DNA of 37,023 nt, from assembly GCA_023427085.1 (NCBI GenBank), contig JAEZBO010000169.1, positions 1 to 37,023 on the forward strand, in the 5' to 3' direction. The stretch is from Pseudomonadota bacterium (GTDB taxonomy: Bacteria; Pseudomonadota; Gammaproteobacteria; Burkholderiales; Burkholderiaceae_B). A program made the position numbers and the translations under genes. A model generated the notes under the pieces. The model was not told the origin of the DNA, ran no database searches, and saw nothing but the letters and a program-made list of their open reading frames with translations. Below, piece by piece: positions 17,163 through 26,464 of this stretch (position 1 is its first letter; the number at the start of each line of letters is the position of its first letter).

Positions 17163-17241
17163 TCGGACACCCCCGCAGCGCTGCGCTGTCCCGGTCGATG
17201 GGGCGGCGCCGGCGGATCGGCCCCAGGCCGGTTCGCCGCGT

Positions 17242-17281
17242 CCCGGCTGGACCGGGGCGGGCGTGCCGGGGGTTTTGTTTT
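17242..17281 (+). terminator. Weak terminator-like stem between hcp and tssE
   Basis: CCCGGC at 17242-17247 can pair with GCCGGG at 17265-17270, leaving a 17-base loop, and is followed by GGTTTTGTTTT. The stem is short and the T tract interrupted, so it may only attenuate. It lies in the 208-base hcp-tssE gap, which otherwise holds G+C-rich sequence with no gene. Confidence 0.4.
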
Positions 17282-17370
17282 GGCGCGGCGTCGCAGTGGC
17301 CGCGTCGCCGATGCCGTCGGTGCCACGATGGCGCGGCGCGGTGTTTCCGTTCACATTTTTCGCGGCGTCC

Positions 17371-17844
17371 ATGAAAGGTTTCGAGCCCAGTCTGTTCGAC
17401 AAGCTGTTTGATGCCGGCCACGGCGGCCCGGCCTTGCGACGGCTATCGGTCGAGGAGCTCAAGGAGACCGTGGCGCGCGACATCGAGTCGCTGCTGAACA
17501 CCCGCATGGTCTTCACCGAAGAACAGCTGCGCCGCTACAGCCAGTGCCAGCGGTCCATCCTCACCTACGGGCTGAGCGACTTTTCCGGACGCAGCCTGGC
17601 CAGCCATTACGACCGTGAATTCATCTGCCGGGCGCTGGAGCAGTCCATCGCCAGGCACGAACCCCGGCTGACCAACGTCAAGGTGCTGCTGCAGATCGAT
17701 GCGCGCGCCACGTCGGTGCTGTATTTCGCCATCACCGCCATGCTGGACGTCGGTCCGGCGCATGAACCCGTCACCTTCGACGCCACGCTGCAGCCGTCCA
17801 CGCTGCAGTATTCGGTCAGCAAGGGGCGACCGAAGATCGCCTGA
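17371..17844 (+). CDS. tssE: TssE, T6SS baseplate protein (gp25-like)
   Basis: A 157-residue baseplate wedge protein. I choose ATG 17371 (begins MKGFEPSLFDKLFD), where homology to the family starts; longer in-frame starts would add unrelated sequence. The gp25-like core has VARDIESLLNTR, SILTYGLSDFSG, RALEQSIARHEPRL and TNVKVLLQ. The DNA before the ATG (TTCGCGGCGTCC) has no recognisable Shine-Dalgarno sequence, so translation is probably weak, in line with few copies per apparatus. A strong hairpin terminator follows. Confidence 0.93.
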   Translation: MKGFEPSLFDKLFDAGHGGPALRRLSVEELKETVARDIESLLNTRMVFTEEQLRRYSQCQRSILTYGLSDFSGRSLASHYDREFICRALEQSIARHEPRLTNVKVLLQIDARATSVLYFAITAMLDVGPAHEPVTFDATLQPSTLQYSVSKGRPKIA

Positions 17845-17846
17845 AT

Positions 17847-17879
17847 TCGCCGGCCGCGGGGCCGGCGATTGTTTTGTTT
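17847..17879 (+). terminator. Hairpin terminator or attenuator between tssE and tssF
   Basis: A perfect stem TCGCCGGCC / GGCCGGCGA with a GCGG loop is followed by TTGTTTTGTTT. It sits 3 bases after the tssE stop and 26 bases before the tssF ATG, so some read-through is needed for tssF-tssG-clpV unless another promoter exists. Confidence 0.7.
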
Positions 17880-17904
17880 GCGCAGCCTGAGAACGAGATA
17901 GACG

Positions 17905-19743
17905 ATGGAAGAACTGCTGCCATACTACGAGCGAGAGCTGGCGTTCATGCGCCGTTACTCGCGCGACTTCGCCCAACGCTACCCCAAGATCGCCACGCGG
18001 CTGGGCCTGTCTGGCGAGACCTGCGAGGACCCGCACGTCGAACGCATGATCGAGTCGTTCGCGCTGCTGGGCGCGCGCATCAACCGCAAGCTCGACGACG
18101 ACTATCCCGAGTTCACCGAGTCGCTGTTCGAGGTGCTGTATCCGCATTACCTGCGGCCGTTTCCGTCCTGCTCGGTGGCCTGGTTCGACCTGGGCGGCGT
18201 GGCGGCGCAGTTGTCGGCGCCCAGCCGCATCGAGCGTGGCACCGAGCTCAAGAGCAATCCGGTGCGTGGCGTGTCGTGCCGCTTTCGCACCGTCTACGAC
18301 GTCACGCTCGCGCCGGTCACGGTGCAGGCCGCGCAGTACGACCCCAGCGTCGCGGCGCCCGCCACCGCGCGGCTGCCGGCCGGCTCGACCGGCTGCCTGT
18401 CGCTGACGCTGCGCTGCGAGGCCGATACGCTGGACTTCGCCACGCTGGGCGTGGACCGCCTGCGGGTCTACATGCACGGCGAGCCGTCGTTCGTGGCGTC
18501 GCTGCGCGACATGTTGTTCCTCAAGACCGCGGCGGCCTTCGTCGAAATCCGTGAGGGCCGCTGGGACGCCTTGCCGGTGATCCCGATCCACGAAGTGGGC
18601 CTGAGCGATGGCGATGCGCTGATCGACTATCCGGCCAGTTCGCATCCGGCCTACCGGCTGCTGGCCGAGCACTTCGTCTTTCCCGAAAAATTCAATTTCT
18701 TCGACATCGACCTGGCGGCGATGCGCGAGCGCCTGGCCGGCAGCAAGACCTTCACGCTGCGGCTGGTGGTGCAGGGGCTGCGGGCCGACTCGAACGTCGC
18801 GCGCCTGCTCGAGACGCTGGGCACCGACCACATCCGGCTGGGCTGCACGCCGGTGGTCAACCTGTTCGAGCAGCGCGGCGATCCGATCCGCGTCTCGTAC
18901 GCCAACGATTCCTATCCGGTGGTCGCCGATGCGCGGCGCGCCTACGGCTACGAGGTCTATTCGATCGACTCGGTCAAGCTGGTGCGCCAGACCGCGCAGG
19001 GCGATTCGGTGGTCGACTTCCGGCCGTTCTATTCGCTGCATCACGGCGAGACGCCCGAGCGCGCCGGCCACTACTGGATCGCGCGCCGCGACGAGTCGGT
19101 GGCGCAGCGCAGCCCCGGCTACGAGACCGAGATCTCGATCGTCGACATCGATTTCGATCCCAGCGTGCCGCAGACCGACACGCTGAGCCTGGCGCTGACC
19201 TGCACCAACCGCGACCTGCCGGCCAGCCTGACCATCGGCCTGCCGGGCGGCGACCTGAGCCTGGAGGGCGGCAGCCTGGCGCGTGCGATCCGGCTGCTGC
19301 GACGGCCTTCGGCCAGCCAGCGCTTCCAGCGCGGCCGCGCGGCGCACTGGCGGCTGATCTCGCACCTGGCGCTCAATCACCTGTCGCTGGTGCAAAGCGG
19401 CCTGCCGGCGCTCAAGGAGACCCTGCGCCTGTACGACCTGTCGCAAGGCGCGGTGTCGGCGCGCCAGATCGAAGGCCTGGTCGGGCTGGACTACAAGCCC
19501 GCGACGCACTGGATGCCCGGCGAGCCCTTCGCGACCTTCGTGCGTGGCATCGAGATCCGCCTGACGGTCAACGAGGACAACTTCGTGGGCACCAGCCTGC
19601 ATGCCTTCGTGTCGGTGATGAACCGGTTCTTCGGCCTGTACGTGCATGCCAACAGCTTCATCCAGCTGGTGGTGGTGTCGCGCCGCACTTCAGAGGAGAT
19701 CGTCCGATGCAGCCCGTGCAACGGCGACGCCATCCTGTCGTAA
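17905..19743 (+). CDS. tssF: TssF, T6SS baseplate wedge protein
   Basis: A 612-residue protein, one of the largest baseplate components, forming the wedge with TssG, TssE and TssK. The N-terminal signature is unmistakable: LLPYYERELAFMRRYSRDFAQ, then YPKIATRLGL, DPHVERMIESFALL and LYPHYLRPFPS. The C-terminus ends with NRFFGLYVHANSFIQLVVVS, typical of VasA/ImpG proteins. Length matches the family. The gene overlaps tssG by 37 bases. G+C and codon use match the core genes. Confidence 0.97.
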   Translation: MEELLPYYERELAFMRRYSRDFAQRYPKIATRLGLSGETCEDPHVERMIESFALLGARINRKLDDDYPEFTESLFEVLYPHYLRPFPSCSVAWFDLGGVAAQLSAPSRIERGTELKSNPVRGVSCRFRTVYDVTLAPVTVQAAQYDPSVAAPATARLPAGSTGCLSLTLRCEADTLDFATLGVDRLRVYMHGEPSFVASLRDMLFLKTAAAFVEIREGRWDALPVIPIHEVGLSDGDALIDYPASSHPAYRLLAEHFVFPEKFNFFDIDLAAMRERLAGSKTFTLRLVVQGLRADSNVARLLETLGTDHIRLGCTPVVNLFEQRGDPIRVSYANDSYPVVADARRAYGYEVYSIDSVKLVRQTAQGDSVVDFRPFYSLHHGETPERAGHYWIARRDESVAQRSPGYETEISIVDIDFDPSVPQTDTLSLALTCTNRDLPASLTIGLPGGDLSLEGGSLARAIRLLRRPSASQRFQRGRAAHWRLISHLALNHLSLVQSGLPALKETLRLYDLSQGAVSARQIEGLVGLDYKPATHWMPGEPFATFVRGIEIRLTVNEDNFVGTSLHAFVSVMNRFFGLYVHANSFIQLVVVSRRTSEEIVRCSPCNGDAILS

Positions 19744-20798
19744 TCGAGGACCTGCTCGAGAATCCGCAGCGTTACCGCTTCTTCCAGGCGGTGCGCATGC
19801 TCGAGCAATGGTTCGCCAAGAACGGCCAGGGCCGGGGCGGCGACACGGTGCCGCTGCGCCTGCGCTTTCCGAACTCGCCGTCGCTGGCGTTTCCGGCCAG
19901 CGAGATCGCCGCGGCCAATGCCTACGACCTCGACGGCAATCTGCTCAAGGATGCCGACGCGCGCCGCCATGCGCTGCAAGAGGGCAGGCTCGGGTCGATC
20001 GAACTGACGCCGGCCTTCTTCGGCCTGCTGGGCAGCCAGGGCGCCTTGCCGTTGCATTACACCGAGATGCTGGCGCTGCGCGAAAGCGCCAGCCGCGACC
20101 GCTCGGCGCGGGCGTTCTTCGACATGTTCTCGAATCGCGCCGCGGCGCTGTTCTACGCGGCCTGGAAAAAATACCGCCTGCCGTTGCGGCACGAGACCGA
20201 GCGCGATCATCACTACCTGCCATTGCTGCTGTCGCTGGCCGGCCTGGGTCATCCAGCGCTGCGCGACCGGCTGCGCGAAGGCACCGGCCAGGTCTACGAC
20301 GAATCGATGGCGCACTACGCGGCCGCGATGCGCCATCGGCCGGCCTCGGCGCACTACATGCAGCGGGTGCTGAGCGATTATTTCGGCTCGCCGGTGCGCA
20401 TCGAACAGTTCGTCGGCAAGTGGTACACGGTGCCGCCCGAACGCCGTACCCGGCTGGGCAGCCCCGGCGCGGTGCTGGGCGTGTCGGCCCATTCGGGCGA
20501 GCGCATCTGGCAGCGCGACCTGTGCATGCGGTTGTGGATCGGCCCGCTGGGACGCGAGCGGTTCCGCGAGTTCCTGCCCGGCGGCGAGCGCGCGGGCGCG
20601 CTCGAGAAACTGCTGACCATGCTGGCCGGGCCCGCCTTCGAATACGAGATCCGGCTGATCCTGCGCAAGGAAGACGTCACCGGCAGCGCGCTGGGCCAGG
20701 AAGGCGGCGGGCAGCTGGGCTGGAGCACCTTCCTGTGCTCGGATCCGGCGCAGCAGGACCGCTCCGACGCAAGCTACGAATTGCATACCATCCACTGA
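19707..20798 (+). CDS. tssG: TssG, T6SS baseplate wedge protein
   Basis: A 363-residue partner of TssF. ATG 19707 is preceded by AGAGGAGAT within the end of tssF, so the two are translationally linked. Family blocks include YRFFQAVRMLEQ near the N-terminus, SLAFPASEI, LTPAFFGLLGSQGALPLHYTE split over the core, and FFDMFSNRAAALFY. C-terminal OB-like parts (RDLCMRLWIGPL) are present. Length is normal for VasB/ImpH. It is followed 28 bases later by clpV. Confidence 0.97.
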   Translation: MQPVQRRRHPVVIEDLLENPQRYRFFQAVRMLEQWFAKNGQGRGGDTVPLRLRFPNSPSLAFPASEIAAANAYDLDGNLLKDADARRHALQEGRLGSIELTPAFFGLLGSQGALPLHYTEMLALRESASRDRSARAFFDMFSNRAAALFYAAWKKYRLPLRHETERDHHYLPLLLSLAGLGHPALRDRLREGTGQVYDESMAHYAAAMRHRPASAHYMQRVLSDYFGSPVRIEQFVGKWYTVPPERRTRLGSPGAVLGVSAHSGERIWQRDLCMRLWIGPLGRERFREFLPGGERAGALEKLLTMLAGPAFEYEIRLILRKEDVTGSALGQEGGGQLGWSTFLCSDPAQQDRSDASYELHTIH

Positions 20799-20826
20799 CC
20801 CCAGAAGAACCTAGAAACCGCCGATC

Positions 20827-23625
20827 ATGTCGATATCGCTCAAGAGTCTCATCGGAAAGCTGAACCAGACCTGCCGCCAGGCAGCCGAACGCGCCGCCAA
20901 CCTGTGCATGGCGCAGACCCATTACGAAGTGGATATTGAACATCTGTTCGCTGCCCTGCTCGAGCAGCAGGACAGCGACTTCGCGGTGGCCTTGCGCAAG
21001 AGCGGCGTCGACGCCGCGCAGATCGAGTCCGACCTGAATGCGGAGATCCGCCGCTTCAAGACCGGCAATTCGCGCACGCCGGTGTTCTCGCCGCATCTGC
21101 CCAAGCTGTTCGAGCATGCCTGGCTGATCGCCTCGCTCGACACGCAGACCACCCGCATCCGCTCGGGTCACCTGCTGCTGGCGCTGCTGGCCGAGCCCGA
21201 TCTGGCCCAGCTGGCGCGCCGCGGCTCGCCGCTGTTCGATCGCATCGACGTCGAGTCGCTCAAGCACAAGTTCGACGAGATCACCGCCGGCTCGTCCGAG
21301 GCCGCGCAGGGTGTCGCCTTCGGTGACGCCGCGCAGCCGGGCGCCGACGCCGCGGCGGCCGGCCAGCCGGCACCGGGTGCGCTGTCGCGCACGCCGGCGC
21401 TGGACCAATACACGACCAACCTGACCCAGCGCGCCCGCGACGGACTGATCGACCCGGTGATCGGCCGCGACGCCGAGATCCGCCAGATGATCGACATCCT
21501 GACGCGGCGCCGCCAGAACAATCCCATCCTGACCGGCGAGGCGGGCGTGGGCAAGACCGCGGTGGTCGAGGGCCTGGCGCTGCGCATCGTCGCGCAGGAC
21601 GTGCCGCCGTCGCTGCAGGGCGTGGACCTGCGCGTGCTCGACATGGGGCTGCTGCAGGCGGGCGCCAGCGTCAAGGGCGAGTTCGAGAACCGCCTCAAGA
21701 ACGTCATCGACGAGGTCAAGAAAAGCACCACGCCGATCATCCTGTTCATCGACGAGGCGCACACCATGATCGGCGCGGGCGGCCAGGCCGGCCAGAACGA
21801 CGCCGCCAACCTGCTCAAGCCGGCGCTGGCGCGCGGCGAGCTGCGCACCATCGCCGCCACCACCTGGAGCGAATACAAGAAGTTCTTCGAGAAGGACGCC
21901 GCGCTGGCGCGCCGTTTCCAGGTCGTCAAGATCGAGGAGCCCAGCGAGACGCTGGCCGCCGCCATGTTGCGCGGCATGGTGCCGCTGATGGAAAAACATT
22001 TCGGCGTGCGGGTGCTGGACGAGGCAGTGGTGGCGGCGGCGCGCCTGTCGCATCGCTACATCACCGGCCGGCAGCTGCCCGACAAGGCGGTCGGCGTGCT
22101 GGACACGGCCTGCGCGCGTGTCGCGCTGGGCCGCAGCGCCACGCCGGCGCGCATCGACGACGCGCGCCATCGGCTGGCCCGCATCGGCGCCGAGCGCGAG
22201 GCCCTCAATCGCGAGGCGGCGACCGGCAATGCGCAGTCCGCCAGGCTGGCCGAGCTGGCGGACGAGAACGCCAGCGTGCAGCAACAGCTGGACGAAGCCT
22301 CGGCGCGCCACGCGCAAGAGACCGAGCTGGTCGACCGTATCCATGCGCTGCGCCAGTCGCTCGAGCAGAGCGGCGAACCGTTGCCGGGAGAGACGGCGGT
22401 GGCCGGCGATTCGGTGGCTGGCGGCGCGACCGCCACAGCCGCCGCGGCGAGCGACAAGCCCGCCGCGCGCAAGACCCCGGCCAAGGCCGCGGCCAAAAAA
22501 TCGGCCAAGGCCAGCCAGCAGCCCGCGCTGACCCCCCAGCAGCAGGAACTGCTCGATCTGCAGTCCCAGTTGCGCGCGCTGCAAGGCGAGAACCCGCTGG
22601 TGCCGGCCTACGTCGACGCCCAGGTCATCGCCGAGGTCGTGTCGGCCTGGACCGGCATCCCGCTGGGCCGCATGGTCAGCGACGAGATCCGCACCGTGCT
22701 CGAGCTGCAGCCCTCGCTGGCGCGCCGCGTGATCGGCCAGGACCACGCGCTCGAGGCCATCGCGCAGCGCGTGCGCACCGCGCGCGCCGGGCTCGAGGAC
22801 CCCAACAAGCCGCAAGGCGTATTCCTGTTCGTCGGCCCGTCGGGCGTGGGCAAGACCGAGACCGCGCTGGCGCTGGCCGACATCCTGTACGGCGGCGAGC
22901 GCAAGCTGGTCACCATCAACATGAGCGAGTACCAGGAGGCGCACAGCGTCTCGGGCCTGAAGGGCTCGCCGCCCGGCTATGTCGGCTACGGCGAGGGCGG
23001 CGTGCTGACCGAGGCGGTGCGGCGCCAGCCTTACAGCGTGGTGCTGCTGGACGAGGTCGAGAAGGCCCATCCCGACGTGCTGGAGCTGTTCTTCCAGGTG
23101 TTCGACAAGGGCGTGCTCGACGATGCCGAAGGCCGCGAGATCGACTTCCGCAACACGCTGATCATCCTGACCTCCAACGTCGGTTCGTCGACCATCATGC
23201 AGGCCTGCCTGAATCCGGAAAGCGGCGAGCGCCCGGCGCCCGACGCCTTGCTCGAGCAGCTGTTCCCGCAGCTGTACAAGGCCTTCAAGCCGGCCTTCCT
23301 GGGCCGCATGAAGACCATTCCGTACTACCCGGTGGACGACGATGCGCTGGTGCGCATCATCGAGTTGAAACTGGGCCGCATCGCCCAGCGCGTGCTCGCC
23401 AACCACCGCGCGGTGTTCGAATGGGACGAGGCGCTGGTCGAAGCCGTGCTGGCGCGCTGCACCGAGGTCGATACCGGCGCGCGCAACGTCGACCACATCC
23501 TCAACGGCACGCTGCTGCCCGAGATCGCCGGCCAGGTGCTGTCGCGCATGGCGCAGGGCGAGGCGATCGAGAAGATCAAGGTCGGTGCCGACAAGAACGG
23601 CGCATTTCGTTATCGGATGACTTGA
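20827..23625 (+). CDS. clpV: ClpV (TssH), AAA+ ATPase that disassembles the T6SS sheath
   Basis: A 932-residue Hsp100-type hexameric ATPase that pulls on TssC in contracted sheaths. The N-domain occupies about residues 1-150. The first AAA+ module has Walker A GEAGVGKT (237-244) and Walker B LFIDE (ending 309-310). The second has Walker A GPSGVGKT (670-677) and Walker B LLDE (ending 742-743). Between them is a coiled middle domain that carries an Ala/Lys/Thr/Pro-rich low-complexity insertion at about residues 518-568. This makes the protein some 40-60 residues longer than many ClpVs. Both ATPase sites look intact. It is last in the core operon, 58 bases before vgrG3. Confidence 0.97.
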   Translation: MSISLKSLIGKLNQTCRQAAERAANLCMAQTHYEVDIEHLFAALLEQQDSDFAVALRKSGVDAAQIESDLNAEIRRFKTGNSRTPVFSPHLPKLFEHAWLIASLDTQTTRIRSGHLLLALLAEPDLAQLARRGSPLFDRIDVESLKHKFDEITAGSSEAAQGVAFGDAAQPGADAAAAGQPAPGALSRTPALDQYTTNLTQRARDGLIDPVIGRDAEIRQMIDILTRRRQNNPILTGEAGVGKTAVVEGLALRIVAQDVPPSLQGVDLRVLDMGLLQAGASVKGEFENRLKNVIDEVKKSTTPIILFIDEAHTMIGAGGQAGQNDAANLLKPALARGELRTIAATTWSEYKKFFEKDAALARRFQVVKIEEPSETLAAAMLRGMVPLMEKHFGVRVLDEAVVAAARLSHRYITGRQLPDKAVGVLDTACARVALGRSATPARIDDARHRLARIGAEREALNREAATGNAQSARLAELADENASVQQQLDEASARHAQETELVDRIHALRQSLEQSGEPLPGETAVAGDSVAGGATATAAAASDKPAARKTPAKAAAKKSAKASQQPALTPQQQELLDLQSQLRALQGENPLVPAYVDAQVIAEVVSAWTGIPLGRMVSDEIRTVLELQPSLARRVIGQDHALEAIAQRVRTARAGLEDPNKPQGVFLFVGPSGVGKTETALALADILYGGERKLVTINMSEYQEAHSVSGLKGSPPGYVGYGEGGVLTEAVRRQPYSVVLLDEVEKAHPDVLELFFQVFDKGVLDDAEGREIDFRNTLIILTSNVGSSTIMQACLNPESGERPAPDALLEQLFPQLYKAFKPAFLGRMKTIPYYPVDDDALVRIIELKLGRIAQRVLANHRAVFEWDEALVEAVLARCTEVDTGARNVDHILNGTLLPEIAGQVLSRMAQGEAIEKIKVGADKNGAFRYRMT

Positions 23626-23683
23626 AACGGGGCGGCCGGCCGCCGGCGCGCAGGCGTGTCCAGGCTGCCCTCGGAGAATTGGT

Positions 23684-26464
23684 ATGGCTATCGACATGGG
23701 TTCGTTCTCGACCTTGCTGCCGGCGGGATTCCTGCAGGCCGGCCGGCTGCTGGACCTGCTGACGCCACTGGGGCCCGACCGGCTGCTGGCCGAATCGGTC
23801 ACCGTCGACGAGCAGATCGGGCAGGGCGGTTATCGCATCGACCTGAGCGTGCTGTGCGACGATGCCCAGCTGGACCTCAATACGCTGATGGGCCAGCCGA
23901 TCCAGCTGTCGCTCAAGACCGTCGATGTCGACCAGCCGCGCCTGTGGTGCGGGCACGTCACCGCGGCCAGCTTCGATAGCGCCAATGGCGGCATGGCCCG
24001 CTACCGGCTGCGGGTGGAGCCGTGGATCGCCTTTCTGCGTGTGCGCCGCGACAGCTTCGCGTTCCAGGACAAGACGGTGTTCGAGATCGTCGAAAGCATC
24101 GCTGGCGACTACGCCGGGCGCGGCAAGCTGGCGCCGCAATGGCGCTGGGACATCAAGGACCGTGCCGACTATCCGGTGCGCAGCCTGACCACGCAGTACC
24201 GCGAAAGCGACTTCGACTTCGTCGAACGCCTGCTGGCCGAGGAAGGCCTGTTCTACTGGTTCGAGCACGAGGCCGGCGCCGATGGCGAGCCCGGCAAGCA
24301 CGTCTGGGTCATCGCCGACCATAACGGGGCGTTCCAGCAGAACGAACAGTTCGAGGTGCGGTTCCATCGCGCCGACGCCACCGAGACCCGCGACACCGTG
24401 CAGGCCTGGCGTCGTCGCAGCCAGTGGGGCACCAATGCCGTGCAGTGGTCCAGCTGGGACTACCGCAGCATGAACGCGCGGCCGGTCGGCGCGCAGGCGC
24501 CGGCGCCCGAGGCCGAGCTCGTCGATGCGCGCCAGCTGATCGATCGTGACTATGCCGGCCAGTACGGCTACGAAGACGGCGCGCAGGGCGAACGGCTGGC
24601 CAGCAACGCAATGGCGGCCTTGCGGGTGGCGCACGAGTGCTACGAAGGCGAGGGCACGGTGCGCAGCCTGCGTCCGGGCACCCGTTTGCGCCTGCAGGAT
24701 CACTGGAACGCCGGCGCCACCGACGATCCCGGCCACGTGGTGCTGGCCATCCGTCACGAGGCCCGCAACAACTTCGACGAAGGTTTCGGGCGCAGCATCT
24801 CCCGGGCCCTGGGCGGCCTGCTCGGCTGGTCCGATGATGCACAGGCGGCGCCCGGCAGCCCGGCGCCCGGCAGCCCTGCGCCCGGTGGCCCGGCGCCCGA
24901 GTTCTACCGCAATCGTTTTACGGCCTTGCACGCCGACATCGAATATCGACCGCTGACGCGCGACCAGCAGGGCGCGCGGATCCACCCGCGGCCGACCGTC
25001 GTCGGCGCGCAGACCGCGCTGGTGGTGGGCGACAACGGACCGGTACACACCGATCGCGATCATCGCATCAAGGTGCAGTTCCATTGGCAGCGCGGCCGGT
25101 CGTCCAGCAATCGGCTGGCGCATCCCAGCGACGAGGACAACGCCCCGGCCAGCAACAGCCTGGGCACCTGGGTGCGGGTCGCCGAGCCGGTGGCCGGACC
25201 CGACTGGGGCGGCAACTGGATTCCGCGCAAGGGTCAGGAGGTGCTGGTCGAGTTCCTCAACGGCGACATCGACCGGCCGGTGGTGGTGGGCGGCCTCTAC
25301 AACGGCGAAGGCGCCGAGGACGCCGCCTACAACAGCGTGCAGGGCGGCGCCGCTAACGCCACCGGCAATGCGCCGGCCTGGTTCGCCGGCGGCAAGGACG
25401 GCCATGCGCACAATGCCGTGATGTCCGGCTTCAAGACGCAGGCGCTGTCCTCGAGCGGGCAGGGCAGCGGCGGCTACAACCAGCTGGTGTTCGATGACAG
25501 CCCCGGCCAGGTGCGCACCACCGTGTCCAGCACGCTGGCCGACAGCCGCCTGAATCTCGGCCACATCAAGCAGCAGCGCGACAACGAACGGCTGGCCGAC
25601 CGCGGCCACGGCGGCGAGCTGGCCTCGCGCGAGGCGGTGGCGGTGCGTGCCGGCGCCGGCCTGCTGGTCAGCGCCGACCTGCGTGCCGCCGCCAGCGGGC
25701 CGATGCTGGACTCCAAGGAAGCGATCACGCAGATCGAACAATCGCGCGAGATGGCGCTGGCGCTGGCCCAGGCGGCCGGCAAGCAAAGCGCCGTGCTGCC
25801 GGGCGAACCGGCGGCGGCCGAGCTGCCGGCGCTGGCCGAGTCCGACAAGGTGCTCGAGATCGTCAAGGCCACGCAGGCCGGTGGCGACGCCGAGGTGCCG
25901 GCGTATTCCTCGCCGCACCTGCAGTTCAGTGCGCCGGCCGGCATCGGCCAATACACGCCCGCCGATGCCCACACCATCGCCGGCCAGTCGGTCTGGCTGT
26001 CGGCGCCGCACGTGAACTGGGCCGCCGGTGCCGATCAGGCCGTCGGGGTTGCCGAAGGCCTGGTGCTGTTCACGCTGGGGCAATCGGGCGGTTCGTCGCC
26101 GGTCGATGCCGCCGGCCTGCGCCTGCACGCCGCCAGCGGCAGCCTGAGCCTGCAGGCGCAGGATGACGCGCTCAAGCTGAGCGCCAAAAAAGCCGTCACC
26201 ATCGCCTCGACCCATGCCAGCGTCGAGGTGCGCGCCGCGCAAAGCGTGCTCGCCACGGCCGGTGGCGCCTACCTGAGATTCGAAGGCGGGCGCATGGAGC
26301 TGCATGCGCCGGGCAAGGTCGAGCTGCTGGCCGGCGCGCACAACTGGGGCGGCCCGCGGACCGACGACGCGCAAGGCGATCCCTTGCCCGATGGCGAGTT
26401 CCGAGCCTGCGGCCCCAAACAGATGGCCGCTGCTGCCAACCAGGATGGAGTGGTCGAGCTATGA
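23684..26464 (+). CDS. vgrG: VgrG3, T6SS spike protein without a cargo-binding tail
   Basis: A 926-residue spike protein starting at ATG 23684 (preceded by CGGAGAA). The gp27-like part has TTQYRESDFDFVERLLAEEG. A Pro/Gly-rich linker encoded by a 15-base tandem repeat lies at residues 389-405. The OB fold is at about 450-545 (DHRIKVQFHWQRGR to RPVVVGGLYNGEG). DUF2345 runs from about 596 (GGYNQLVFDD) to near 900. The C-terminus stops soon after the beta-helix (ending DGVVEL), without the transthyretin-like tail seen in VgrG2. Its stop overlaps the next gene in ATGA. The four genes after it form a coupled cargo module that includes an adaptor. Confidence 0.95.
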   Translation: MAIDMGSFSTLLPAGFLQAGRLLDLLTPLGPDRLLAESVTVDEQIGQGGYRIDLSVLCDDAQLDLNTLMGQPIQLSLKTVDVDQPRLWCGHVTAASFDSANGGMARYRLRVEPWIAFLRVRRDSFAFQDKTVFEIVESIAGDYAGRGKLAPQWRWDIKDRADYPVRSLTTQYRESDFDFVERLLAEEGLFYWFEHEAGADGEPGKHVWVIADHNGAFQQNEQFEVRFHRADATETRDTVQAWRRRSQWGTNAVQWSSWDYRSMNARPVGAQAPAPEAELVDARQLIDRDYAGQYGYEDGAQGERLASNAMAALRVAHECYEGEGTVRSLRPGTRLRLQDHWNAGATDDPGHVVLAIRHEARNNFDEGFGRSISRALGGLLGWSDDAQAAPGSPAPGSPAPGGPAPEFYRNRFTALHADIEYRPLTRDQQGARIHPRPTVVGAQTALVVGDNGPVHTDRDHRIKVQFHWQRGRSSSNRLAHPSDEDNAPASNSLGTWVRVAEPVAGPDWGGNWIPRKGQEVLVEFLNGDIDRPVVVGGLYNGEGAEDAAYNSVQGGAANATGNAPAWFAGGKDGHAHNAVMSGFKTQALSSSGQGSGGYNQLVFDDSPGQVRTTVSSTLADSRLNLGHIKQQRDNERLADRGHGGELASREAVAVRAGAGLLVSADLRAAASGPMLDSKEAITQIEQSREMALALAQAAGKQSAVLPGEPAAAELPALAESDKVLEIVKATQAGGDAEVPAYSSPHLQFSAPAGIGQYTPADAHTIAGQSVWLSAPHVNWAAGADQAVGVAEGLVLFTLGQSGGSSPVDAAGLRLHAASGSLSLQAQDDALKLSAKKAVTIASTHASVEVRAAQSVLATAGGAYLRFEGGRMELHAPGKVELLAGAHNWGGPRTDDAQGDPLPDGEFRACGPKQMAAAANQDGVVEL
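24848..24898 (+). repeat. 15-base tandem repeat inside vgrG3
   Basis: About 3.4 copies of a unit GCGCCCGGCAGCCCG (third copy with a GGT-GGC variant) encode Ala-Pro-Gly-Ser/Gly-Pro repeats. They sit between the gp27-like part and the segment leading to the OB fold. Being in units of 15, changes in copy number keep the frame and would alter linker length only. Confidence 0.9.

Noticed and set aside
23630..23650. GGCGGCCGGCCGCC palindrome between clpV and vgrG3
   Set aside because: No T tract follows and the sequence is simply G+C-rich; not enough for a terminator or operator.
20677..23802. A 1041-codon open frame antisense to clpV
   Set aside because: Same base-composition effect; the plus strand has intact Walker motifs of ClpV.
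23576..26374. A 932-codon open frame antisense to vgrG3
   Set aside because: Shadow of the VgrG coding sequence; no ribosome-binding site or domain.
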